NCBI RefSeq assembly: GCF_037126465.1
Contig: NC_088205.1
Location: 26,023,482 to 26,087,481, forward strand
Origin: Ornithodoros turicata
Taxonomy: Eukaryota; Arthropoda; Arachnida; Ixodida; Argasidae
Reading direction: 5' to 3'
Length of the DNA stretch: 64,000 nucleotides
Shown here: positions 42,512 through 52,939 of the stretch, piece by piece
Layout of the letters: each line of letters opens with the position of its first letter
Numbering within the stretch: the first letter of the stretch is position 1
Program-made: the position numbers and the translations under genes
The notes under the pieces: generated by a model
What the model was told of the DNA's origin: nothing
Databases searched by the model: none
Seen by the model: the letters and a program-made list of their open reading frames with translations, nothing else

Positions 42512-45456
42512 CAGTGTTGCGGATTTGGCCGCTCAAATCGGATTTAAATCAAATCCGCATTTTTTCTAAAGGTAGTAAATCAAATCCAAATCAAGTCCGG
42601 ATTTAATTTTGAGACGTTAAATCAAATCCTTTTAAATCCGGATTTGTTTTTCCGGACCTAAATCAAATCCACTTCTAAATCCGGATTTATCGAATCTTTT
42701 GACAAATCCGGGAGCCAAAATTCGTGCAGTAGCATTACTAGACCTATAACCGTGTCTACAAATTACTAATACTGCACGTATTCACTAAACAACGCTTAAA
42801 TAACAGCGTGACGTGGCACAAAGAGCAATAAATTTCGTCTGATTGACGAGGATATAAAGGGCCAACCTATCAATCAGCTGGCCGAAATTTTATTCATATT
42901 TTAGGACAAATTTTTGAGTTTAGAAAGACATTTTCGGTTACGCCTGCTCGGCATGTACCAGACTATCAGTCACCACGCATCAGTCTGTGTCAGGGGCGGA
43001 TCCAGACGCTCGGTTTGGGGGGGGGGGGGGGCTGTTTCTTTGTAGGAGCGCGTAGTGGGGGAGGGGGAGAGGGAAATTCAATGTATAAACTCACGTTTTT
43101 TGGGGGGGGGGCGATTGGGAGGGAGCAATTTGACGAGTTGCTTCTACTTACAGCCGTATGCTCGCTGCACCGCAGGAGCTATATAAATGATATCTATACC
43201 ATTTGATAGAGAATGAGTTAGCGGTTCTAATGAATCTACCTTCAAGGGAATGCGTGTACCCGCTCAATAAAAGTTCGAAATCGTACATTTTTTCCGGAAG
43301 TGCTGTGTTCAGGAATTTTTTCGTAGCGCCCCTTTAAAGTAGGAGTCACGGGACTTTTTCCGCGTGGTGTCTTGAACCCATAGTTTTTATCAGCCAAATT
43401 TGAAGGATGTGGTAAAACAAGAAGCGCGTCAAAGTTGGGAAAAAATTCAAACCAACATTCGCCGCCGCAACCTTCCGCCTCTCCATATCGAAAACTGTTC
43501 ATCGGATGGAGCTCAAAATTGTTGCATTTGTCATCAGTCGAGATGCTATCTAACATATATTTTTTCAAGGAAATTAAAAATTGTCAATTTCCCACCCTTG
43601 TCGATTTAAAATGGAACTACCCAAGAGTGGACAGGAGGCGACCTCACTGTGTCACTTCTAGCTTTCGCACGCCCCGTGCGGGCAACGGGCATGCCGAGCG
43701 TGCTCCCTCTTAGAGGTTGAAGACGCGCAGCCATTTCGGATCGTTGGGATCGTTGGGATCGTTGAATGTGGATGTTGTATTTCACGCGCGACCAGCCACC
43801 GTACGATTAGCTGGAAGCTAACACCGGCCGCGTCTTGGAGGGCATGAGTACTTCCCCCAGAGCTAGGCAGTCCCGAGCATTGCCCGAGCCCAGAGCTGTG
43901 TCGGCCTGCAGTGTGATAGATTCCTCGTCACGAAAAAAACTCGTCCTCCGTCATTTAATCCCCCTTGGCTCAGACGGCTCTCCTCGCCGGCGCGTAGCCG
44001 ACAACTGGCCACTCCGCCGCGCGGAACTGCGCAATGCCAGTGGAAGAGGGGCGCAAAGGGAAGCCCAACGAAAATACATGTAATGGATGAATGATGGGAG
44101 TTGAGTTGAAGGCATCCAGAAAGAAAATAGTAAAACTTTATCGAAAATCAGCCGCACTTTCTGTTGCATTGCCAACACGTAATTCGTTAAGTGCCCTTAA
44201 ATTTTTGTGTTACACCAAAATAGAAAAAGTGATACTGATAAAAATGTATTGAATCGTAGATGATTGGCTCACTCTGGGAGGGGCGGTGCACAACCCCCAT
44301 CTCCATCATCACGTATCGTGTTGGTGTTGACTCGGGCTTCACGGGGCATGAACAATGTGGAGTTGGTAGCTATGGTACACCTTCCCAAAAGCGGATTTTG
44401 GATCAGGAACCTCCTCGTCATTTAGCACCGGGCGAACACGCCTCAGTGAAGGAGTTCCTATCGCGGGCCTAGGCTCAGCTACGCCCAAAAACACACGCCT
44501 ACCATCAGTACTCGGAAGACCACAGGTCGTTGGTTACTATACCCTGAGGGTCAGAATTAAATGGATCATTAATAAATCGTGGGACATGTTACGAATACTT
44601 ATACTAAACATGTAGCCCATGGGTCTATTTTAATGCTGACGTTTCGGGGCTTTGTAAAAATTTTCCTCGCGCAGTACAGGCTGTTGTAACCAAGGAAGAA
44701 AAAAAAAGGGGTATGCGAGGAAGAGTGGCACATCTTGCCATGATTGTCCGTGGGAGTAGGAAAGGCTTGCCTTCCCGAAATCACGAAATGATAGGACGTG
44801 ATATATTTATTGTTCGTTTTCACTTTGTTTTTTTCGTGAATGGGTGTACCCATATGCATTCAATATGATGGCGAAGACCAAGAATTTCGCGACATGATTT
44901 GGCAAGCTTGAAAGGGGTCGTGCTGGAAGACTCACCTAGAGGTCCACGGGAAAGGTGCCCTCCAATTGACAGAATAACGTTAACTGCGTTCAAAGAACTG
45001 CAGCTGGTGTTCCCTCGGTGCGCTGAGGGGAAGTGATTGCAACAAAACGGCTACTCCTGTCGCTCTGGGGAGAGGACGCCGCTAGTGCGTGTGCAGATTT
45101 CAGACAAGGTCACATCAATTCGCGTAGAATGCGAAACGGCGCTTCGCTCAATTTCAAATCCATGCATCTTGTGAGGGAGCTTGGTGAAATCCACGCGCAA
45201 ATCCGCTGAAAAAGGGGCGATTCAATCCAAATCCAAATCATTCGTGGAAAATGCGATTGAATCCAAATCCAAATCATACCTGGAATATGCGATTGAGTCC
45301 AAATCCAAATCATTAATGGAAAATGCGATTCAATCCAAATCCAAATCCTGCCCATATTTTTTTGCGCAAATCAAATCCCAAATCAAATCCGCCAGCCCTC
45401 CGGTGGATTTAAATCCGGATTTAAATCAAATCCGTGGATTCAAATCCGCAACACTG
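42512..45456. mobile_element. hAT-like element, perfect TSD ATTGGTAA, 2.9 kb
   Basis: The ends CAGTGTTGCGGATTTG and (inverted) CAGTGTTGCGGATTTG are identical for 16 bases. They are flanked by ATTGGTAA on both sides (42504-42511 and 45457-45464). Both subterminal regions are filled with AAATCAAATCC / AAATCCGGATTT motifs (42525-42715 and 45220-45450). The interior holds other repeat debris (a CAGGGGCGGATCCAG end with a G-run near 42994-43030) and no recognisable transposase, so it is non-autonomous. Confidence 0.9.
45220..45347 (+). repeat. 36-bp tandem repeat, 3.5 units
   Basis: The unit ATTGAATCCAAATCCAAATC, then ATACCTGGAATATGCG, repeats with few changes. Each unit carries CCAAATCCAAATC and ATGCG. 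It is an expansion of the subterminal motif of the enclosing hAT-like element. The 12-codon periodicity (SKSKSxxExAIE) in one frame is a by-product. Confidence 0.85.
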
Positions 45457-46047
45457 ATTGGTAAGGTGCAAGCGAACGATTATGTATAGTCAACGTTTGT
45501 CAAGCGAAAGAAGTATCCGCGTTTATAAAATTCATGCTTTCTATTCCGTGTCTGTTTCGCCTCACGTAGAGAAAAAGATTCCTATGCAACACTACATTGT
45601 AGGCATCTATCTATGCATTGCATAATTGTTCCGAAGCTGCTGCGCCGGTGTGTCGTTGCACCACTTTCGCGGTAAAGCCAAGCATCGTTGACGTTCCAAT
45701 TCAGAATTGGCCATAGTACAGTGAATGCCGTTGTATGGGACACATGCAGAGCAATCCTGATGAAATAAAAAGCAAGGGCGATAAGCATCCGTTGCGTCAC
45801 CTTCTCCTTCTGCCGGCAGCAGACGCCGTCGGTCGTCAGAATCTGTGCCGGGAGGGCAAGATACTATCCGGCTGCCTCCGACTGCCGCTCCGGAGATCAG
45901 AAAGTGGTGACGTGGCGACGAGCGCCTGTCACGTGGCACCAGAGAGCAGTGACGTTCCCTGCCGCCTGAGCGTCAGCCGGCAGAAAACTGACTCGTGTGA
46001 ATACAGAGTAAGAAGCAAGCGAGCTTGTGAAGATGATGCATAATGTA

Positions 46048-46141
46048 AAAACCCCGAGACTAGGGAACACAAAGAGACAGACACAAACACGAAGTCTCGT
46101 GTTTTTGTCTCTCCCTTCGTGTTCCCTAGTCTCGGGGTTTT
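46048..46141. mobile_element. Hairpin element with 23-bp perfect arms
   Basis: AAAACCCCGAGACTAGGGAA CAC (46048-46070) pairs with its exact inverse at 46119-46141. The inner part pairs again (ACAAACACGA with TCGTGTTTTTGT), and outer GCATAAT pairs with ATTATGC. The whole folds into one long stem, consistent with a miniature element. Confidence 0.75.
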
Positions 46142-47157
46142 AATATTATGCATGAATCAAGATGGCGCCTACATGCTGGCCGATAAGTGGATTTCGCTTG
46201 GATTCAGGCTTTTTGGGCAGTGCAACACCGACACTCACGTCAAAACAGGCTCCGCCCGTGAAGCGGCAAAAGATCAAAATATGGCCAAACTCTCTCAATA
46301 TATGGCTCTGAGAAGGACCGGAGTCCTGCGCCATCTGTAGGGACGAGCGGGAAATTTTGTTGTCACGTGATCCTGTGGCTTGACAGTCATTGGCTGCTCC
46401 GTCCATTCTACCGTGGCCCGTGGCCGCCCTATGGTGGGCTAGAAGGACTGGTGTGCTCACCGCCATATCCAATACATGGAATGCACGATGCCCCTGTTTT
46501 GAAGCCAAGCTCCTGAGCTCTGGCGCTATGCGCTCGCTGCGAACCAAGCAGATTCTCGTTGAACTAGTCCAACATGTCCCGTGTGTGACGGTGTATGTGT
46601 GCTTGACTATTTTTATAGCGAATATATTTGGACCAGCACTACGTTCGTTTGCCGCACTGACTGTTTACTAGCATCCGCAGTTTTTTGTAGCTAAACCACG
46701 TGACATTTGCTATCGTCACGTCTGCCTAGCCGACGATCCCTGCAAGCGAAAGATATCAGAATGTTGCGAAGCATGTGACCGCATGTCTTATCTTCGTTGG
46801 ATGATGACAGACGGGTCGAAAAACAAAACGAAGAGCGGCTACTGCGTCCGAGAGCTCGCCTCCTTGATGGTTTCTTTCTCTTCACGCTTTCTTTTCAGCC
46901 TAGATTATCGAGTTGCTGTGTACAGGAAGCTGGGAACATAGGCTGATGGTGGATTGTTGAACTAAATTGTCAATTAACTATGGCGCTTTCCATACAGTGT
47001 ACCTCGCCGCACATCTTAGTTGTTACGTAATTATTTTGCTTCTTATGTAACGATATAAAGGAACATGGTATCGGCCGTAAAACACGAAACTGTAGCACCG
47101 CAGTAGTATTCTCTGTGCACGCACGGTTTTACTGTTGACCAGTAGAACGACTGAGTC

Positions 47158-47190
<33 letters not shown>

Positions 47191-48176
47191 AGAAAAAATG
47201 CCACACTTGTATTATTAACCGAAAATGCTTGAATGGAATTGATGTTATACAAAGGGTTCCTAGAACATCATGTTAGACTCATTTTATCCACTGACTGGGC
47301 GGCCTAAGAGCGCTGTTAGCTTGACATTGTACAATAACAACAACTACACTGATGATGATAAAAGGGAAAATTCACCACCTGGATTTGTGGCCACAACCGA
47401 CAACCACAATGCCGACATTATAGATTATGAAGATTCAAGTTGAAAAGCGTAATATACATGTGCCCTATGACTTGCTAAGTGTGCGCCTGGTGTGCCCCCC
47501 CCCCGCCCCCCGTCATATTACTTCTGTCATACTACCCTCACTCGTTCTGAGACCTTTGTCCTACATTTTGCATTTGACCCGTCCACCGTATGTGCATCTG
47601 TTTGCATTTTCATCGCTTGTAGGCGTCCTGGCGTGTCCCCGACTCTGTCGCGACTCATATCCCCATCTTTTTCTGTTACCTTATCACAGCCATCATCAGG
47701 TTATACTAAAAAGGGTGTAACATATAGTTACAAATGAAACCTATTGACATTGAATACGGTTAAGGATATAATGTCATGATTGTTGAGTATATGATCGCAT
47801 GTTGGAGAGTAAATTAGGAAACCCTAACCGGAGTTTGAGACTTCATAAATGAGAATGTATTACTTGATATTGCCTTTTGCTATGAGGTACACTAGAATTC
47901 AAGAGTATTCTGCTTCAATACGTGATCTGTTCCTGGTGCCTACCACCCTTGACTGGAAATGGGACTGCCAAGTACTTGGTTGACATTCAGATCACAAGAT
48001 GGTTCTTGAGATGCACCATATAAAATATATGACAGACCTAAAATCCAGATATTCCACGATTTTCCTTGGGCAGATCCTTGTACAATTTTAACTGGATCTG
48101 TAGCATCTCGAGAAATGTTAATATGGCCTGAAATTTTTTCAAGGCCACTGTCCACAACAAAGTTCGTGTACAGCGG
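46142..48176. other. Intronic sequence with simple repeats
   Basis: No exon is supported. (TA)n followed by (GA)n is at 47157-47190, and a C-run is at 47496-47508. The segment 46330-46540 (CCTATGGTGGGCTAGAAGGA CTGGTGTG) has an inverted relative at 51380-51420, an old repeat pair. Confidence 0.45.
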
Positions 48177-48240
48177 GGGGGGGGGGGGGGGTAATATGTT
48201 TATTAAGAAAAAAAAGAAGGAAAGGTTAGCCAGGCAATGA
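48177..48240 (-). repeat. Poly-C-tailed retroelement end (reversed)
   Basis: A G-run is followed by TAATATGTTTATTAAG and GGAAAGGTTAGCC. Reversed, this is GGCTAACCTTTCC then AATAAACATATTA-(C)n, the same order as at 12060-12110. It supports a retroposed family with an AATAAA signal and a C-rich tail. Confidence 0.6.
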
Positions 48241-48618
48241 GCTTGCTTGCTATTCCAAGAAAAAATGGGGAAAACGAAAAAGTGAAGGAAGGAAAGACAA
48301 AGGAAAAAACGGGGAAAACGAAAAAGAAAAGACAAGGTTTACACTCAAAGACCATGGCTGACACGCGAAGCTTAGCATCTTAAACGTCGCATAAACAAAA
48401 TTAGACGGCGATGGAAACTAACCATGGTTCCAGGTTTGACGAATGCACTGAAAGAGGAAATGAGTAAATTAAGTGAGACTGAAAAGAAATATTATAGCCA
48501 CGTCTTTGTTGCGTACTCCCAGCAAATTTGACATATGACTAAAAGTATCGAGCAAAAGAGGAACAAAATGACGCACAGCAGAGAACAGATTATATAGAAG
48601 ATGTGGCAAACTCCTAAT

Positions 48619-49757
48619 CAGGGTGTCGAACCGAAACGTTTTTCGTTCCGTTTTTCGTTCCGGTTACATCATAAACGATCCGGTACCGGTTCTGCTCCGG
48701 AGCAAAAAAATAACGGTTCATACCGGTTTTTAACCGGTTCCGCTTCTGCTGGGAATATTCATCCCCACACACAAAAAAAAAATCAGTGTTACAATGTAAA
48801 CCCGTTTATTCCGCTTACACGGTATTTAATATCAATAGACAGCTGTGAAATTGGTAGCTCCTAGCTAGACCCCGAGCTAAACCCCGAGCTATGGGGTAGC
48901 GTTCCACTCCCAGAGTGGAAAACTTCCCCACTTCATCACCGGAATATATATGTTGTTGTTGGTAGCTCCTGGTTCCTGTAGGTTAGTGTCTGTTCAAATG
49001 GGCTTTCTCCTTTATTGAAGCGCATGCTACAAACGGACTTGTTTGTCGTGATGTCATACGTAAAGTAATTTCTTGCTGGGTTGGAGCGATTGCGTCCCAT
49101 ACGAATGTCTGTTGCTACTGTCTAGCCAGCAATCACCACCGCACGAGTAAGACGCAAATCGAGGAACACCTTCATTCACAAACGCGCTCGACGGCTCCGT
49201 TTTATTTTCTTCCTGTCCTGTCCACAAAAGAGTTGCCACTTTGCACGGGCTTGCCCTCGCGTATGCGTAAATGTATTCAACTTAGCTGCTCTCAAACAAG
49301 GGACGCGTTGCGCGACATTACCGATAAAGAAGCCGTTATGCAGCCCCCTTGGGTCGCTGTTTAGTTGAGGAGATTTTTTGGGGATCAAATTAAAACGAAC
49401 ACTACGGCACATTGCTAGAGAGTCACATGTACCTCGAAGTCCGTGTGGGTGCGCGAACTATAAATCATTACGAAGGGAGCTTAAGGGTCATACTATACCG
49501 ACATACATTCCACCGTAAACATAACCCTCGTAAAGTATCCGTGACATGACTTCAGAGCACACGACGTCTGTTTCATTCGCCTATCCGTAGTCCAAACCGG
49601 CGAAGTTCTTGGACCGAAAACCGGTAAATATATTTTCCGGTTTCCCTCCTGAGCGAAAAAAACGTATACAGTTTCGATTCCGTTCCGGTTCGCACCAAAA
49701 TAGCGTTTTTTTTTTTTCGGTTTTCGGTTCCGGTTTTCGGTTCGCTCCGACACCCTG
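48619..49757. mobile_element. hAT-like element, TSD CTCCTAAT/CTCCTCAT
   Basis: The ends are CAGGGTGTCGAACCGAAACG and (inverted) CAGGGTGTCGGAGCGAACCG. The flanks CTCCTAAT (48611-48618) and CTCCTCAT (49758-49765) differ at one base. GGTTCCGGTT / CGGTTTTCGG motifs crowd both subterminal parts (48640-48745 and 49600-49745). A retroelement tail (ACCCCGAGCTATGGGG and TGTTGTTG, 48865-48965) is inserted inside. No transposase is visible. Confidence 0.8.
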
Positions 49758-49959
49758 CTCCTCATAGATCTATCCTATAGACCTATCACCGTTGTCGCAC
49801 AACTTAAACCCCCAAATTATTATTAGTATGATATTACTTTAAATCAGCACTTGTATCTCTATTTCTTATTATGCCACTGTGGGAGGTAAATATGAAGAAG
49901 TCTTCTGCGGGTAGATTGGCAAAGGAAAAAAGTGGATATGCTAGCCCAAAAAGTCGCGG

Positions 49960-50805
49960 GGCTGATTACTCCAGCACGCGATATTGTGGTCTTCTGGGCA
50001 AGACAATATTCCGAATGATTTTCTTAGAAGGTACACCGAGTAAGCTGCGCACACCTAATACCAAGATCATGGATTGGCTTCGGGACTGATTCCCTGCCTG
50101 ATCGAACCCCATACATCTGGGGCATACGGCAGGAGTCAGTCCTGAGATTTTTACTGTTTCTTGTCTATAAGCACGATATGTCAAGTAACATTAATTGTAA
50201 AGCATGTTTATTCTGCATAACATATCGCGGTATATATTCCGAAAAATCTAGGGATGTCTGAAAGTGCGTCTTCAATATGCCTTTCTATTTTTTGTGTGCT
50301 TTGCTTATGGCTCACCTTGCTCGCCTCATATTACTGCAAGGGAGTTTAGAACACATCAACGAGTGGTGTTACAAATTGCAAATCAAGTTGAACACCGACA
50401 AAACTGTGTCTATGCTGTTATATGTAGAACAAAGGCTTTGCCAACATCATATACTTGCGAGACAGCTTAGTACAAATATCTTGGGGTGTCCGTCCCGTCC
50501 GATTTCAGATGGAATTTTCACGTGTGCTTAATGGGCGTCACAGTGAAAGCCTCTTCTATCTCAGAAGAGCACTTCATTGTGCTACTGCTTAGGGCAGACT
50601 ACCGGTATATAGAACACTCGTGCTACCGATCGTCACGTTGGCGAAGGTAACTTGGGGCCCCTTTGCTGCGTCTCCTTTGCGGGTTTCTTTCGAATTGTCG
50701 CCACTATATGAGTGTATTATGTGTATATATTATATAATTAATGTACGTTCCCTACTCCTTCCCGGGTCCCTTCTGGGACCAGCAGTATTCTGAAATAAAT
50801 GGATA
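49960..50805 (+). pseudogene. LINE reverse-transcriptase 3' fragment
   Basis: Frames in succession read KIMDWLRD, then SLEHINEWCYKLQIKLNTDK and TVSMLL. After a stop, TCTTGGGGTGTCCGTC gives KYLGVSVPSDFRWNFHV. W-x-x-x-x-x-L-x-L-N-x-D-K-T followed by Y-K-Y-L-G-V is the thumb region of non-LTR reverse transcriptases. The end (CTGGGACCAGCAGTATTCTG, AAATAAATGGATAAAT) is a typical 3' tail. It has multiple stops and frame changes. Confidence 0.72.
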
Positions 50806-51539
50806 AATCGTTATATTTTCGTGTCGTCCCATTTGTCTTCCGGATTCCTTCCCTCTACTGACTGCTCATATGCAGACTGTAATCAGCAGTTCTATCGCTT
50901 CCGTTGGTTAGCTGCAGTTAACGTGTATCTCACGCTTATAGCCCACCACCGACTTAAACATTTCTATCACAATCCCCCGTCACGGGACCTCGCAACCTGG
51001 AAGGTAAAGGTCGCTCAAATGAAGGGAACGATGAGCACATGTCACGAATATTACTACCCAAAGGCAGAACCGGCTGCTCGAACACGTCTTTATCGTTATC
51101 AAAGTACACGTGTCCCAGACCCGAGGGCTGATAGGGACGCGGCGATGTCAGCAGTGATATCTAGGTGTGCCATTCGTTTGCTCCTGCAGGTGACACTCAA
51201 GGGGCATTTTGCATTCAGAGCAAAGAAAAGGCACGCTCATGGGTTAACGGCAGGTGTGTAATCACGTGACGAGTAGCACTGAAATGACCCGCGAGAGGGG
51301 ATTAGATCGCAAAGCGCCGAGATACGCTTGGCGCCATCTCTCGGCAGGAACATCGGCGGGTACATATGACAACCACCGAACGGCACACCAGTCCTTCTAG
51401 CCCACCATAGCCGCCCTCCGTTTTCCCCGAGCGGCATGCGCGCCCGTCGGCGTGCCGCGTCGTCTGCTCATCTAAACCGGCAGAGCGCTCATGTTTCTCG
51501 TTGAATGCCAAAAACAAATCGCGTCTTGCAGCTCACGCT

Positions 51540-51656
51540 AGAGCCCTGCCCGGGTCCGGCGACCCGGCCCGCGGGTCGGACTTTGCTCTGACAGAACATG
51601 CCAGCACCCCGGGGCCAGTGCACGGGCCGACAAACACGTCTCCTGCGTGAGCCCTG
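51540..51656. mobile_element. Remnant of GC-rich hAT-like MITE
   Basis: TAGAGCCCTGCCCGGGTCCG, then GACCCGGCCCGCGGG, resembles the termini of the element at 7797-8492, and the far end GTGAGCCCTGCAGG resembles the other terminus. It is only about 110 bp long with no clear target duplication, so it is an eroded or deleted copy. Confidence 0.5.
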
Positions 51657-51682
51657 CAGGTGGGTGGTGGGTGGGTGGGTGT

Positions 51683-52628
51683 CAAGACCTGTAAAAATTA
51701 CTTTTCGAAAGTAATTGAATCACGATTACAAGTACTTGTTCACAAAAGTAATTACATTACAGTTACAATTACTCATTTTCTATTGTATTTCAATTACAAT
51801 TACTGAAAAAAGTAATTGCATTACACTGAATTACATTCACAAAGTTGACCGCAACGTGCAAGATTTGATGTACACATTTATTGCACATGTTCTGAAAGAT
51901 GGTGGTAGTTGTGCTTGTGGTAGAAAAACAGGTTAGAGATGTCTTACACAAGGACAAGACTCTTGCCATGTTAAAGAAATACCGAACATCACAGTCAAAA
52001 GGCTTTCTTTCTTCAGGTATGTGAACAAAGTGCAGATCATGAGTGGAGCTTGTAACGTCCATTGACTTTCAACAGTAAGGCATATCTCAAAATTCTTGTC
52101 TGTAAGGCTGCCACGTCTCCTTGTCATAACAAGACCAGCAACCGAAAACAGACGTTCCACTGGTTCACTGCTGCGCAGCCGAACATTGTACTTCTTGAAC
52201 ACCTCGAGCACACAAGGAAGATCTTTCAAGCACTCTAACGACTCTGAAGTGCGGGTCGATACCCACAATTCGTACTCCTTTTCCAATGGTGCAAGAGTTT
52301 TGCTCCTTCCACATTCGAATGTAAAAAATCTGTACCGAAAAATTGCACCGATCTGAATCGAGTCTTTGGGTAATCAATGTGAAAAAAAAAGAAGAAAAAA
52401 AAAGAAACGGTGTGGAACTGACCCAAACTTTAAACATTGGGACTTCCCAGATAGCGTTCAAAGTAATTCCGAAAGTAATTAAAAATGCGTTACGCGTTAC
52501 TTGTAAAAGTAATTCAATTACAGTTACAATTACATAAAACCTAATGTAATTCTGGAAGTAATGAATTACTCAGAAAGTAATTAATTACAGTAATTCAATT
52601 ACTTGTAATTAATTGCTTTACAGGTCTG
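51683..52628 (-). mobile_element. hAT transposon remnant, perfect TSD GTGGGTGT
   Basis: The ends CAAGACCTGTAAA and (inverted) CAGACCTGTAAA are flanked by GTGGGTGT on both sides (51675-51682 and 52629-52636). Long subterminal stretches of GTAATT/AATTAC motifs occupy 51695-51840 and 52455-52615. The interior keeps a minus-strand piece of hAT transposase, so this is an internally deleted derivative of an autonomous element. Confidence 0.9.
51933..52286 (-). pseudogene. hAT transposase C-terminal dimerisation domain fragment
   Basis: The frame reads LRSSEPVERLFSVAGLVMTR, then RRGSLTDKNFEICL. S-S-x-P-V-E-R-L-F-S-V-A-G followed by R-R-x-x-L-x-x-x-N/K-x-E is the hallmark of the hAT dimerisation region at the transposase C-terminus. 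The catalytic DDE portion is absent. The residues before it (ESLECLKDLPCVLEVFKKYN) fit the same domain. Confidence 0.85.
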
Positions 52629-52939
52629 GTGGGTGTGGATATGCGTTGCCAATACAGCCATTATACACGTTAAGCTGACGTAAAGCCAGAAAAGTGCACG
52701 GTTTTCCGATACGCTTCTATGCGAAAGTGCAAAAATGGTAGTACATACCAGCGGCGCTGGTATGTACTATGTAGTGAGTAATATGAAGTGAGTGTAATAT
52801 GTAGTGAGGCGTCGGCAACTGCCTTTCTCCCTGTTCGAAATTGACTCTTCTAGCCGCGCGCCGGCGCTTGCTTCCATGGGGACCTTCACCTACTGTCTTG
52901 CTTACTCCGTGCCGGGGGTTTTGTAACAAGGACCGGGCA

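Larger units (their letters stand above)
41963..46006. repeat. 27-bp inverted repeat enclosing a 4-kb block
   Basis: TTCACACGAGTCAGTTTTCT then GCCGGC at the left (41963-41988) is mirrored by GCCGGCAGAAAACTGACTCG then TGTGAA at the right (45980-46006). A third partial copy (TTCACACGAGTCAGTTT) lies at 42072. The block contains the whole hAT-like element 42512-45456. It could be an older DNA transposon that received the hAT insertion, or two separate MITEs of one family in opposite orientation. Confidence 0.55.

Noticed and set aside
45181..45489. Repetitive SKSKS protein
   Set aside because: It is the 36-bp tandem repeat of the hAT-like subterminal region read in frame; there is no start context or homology.
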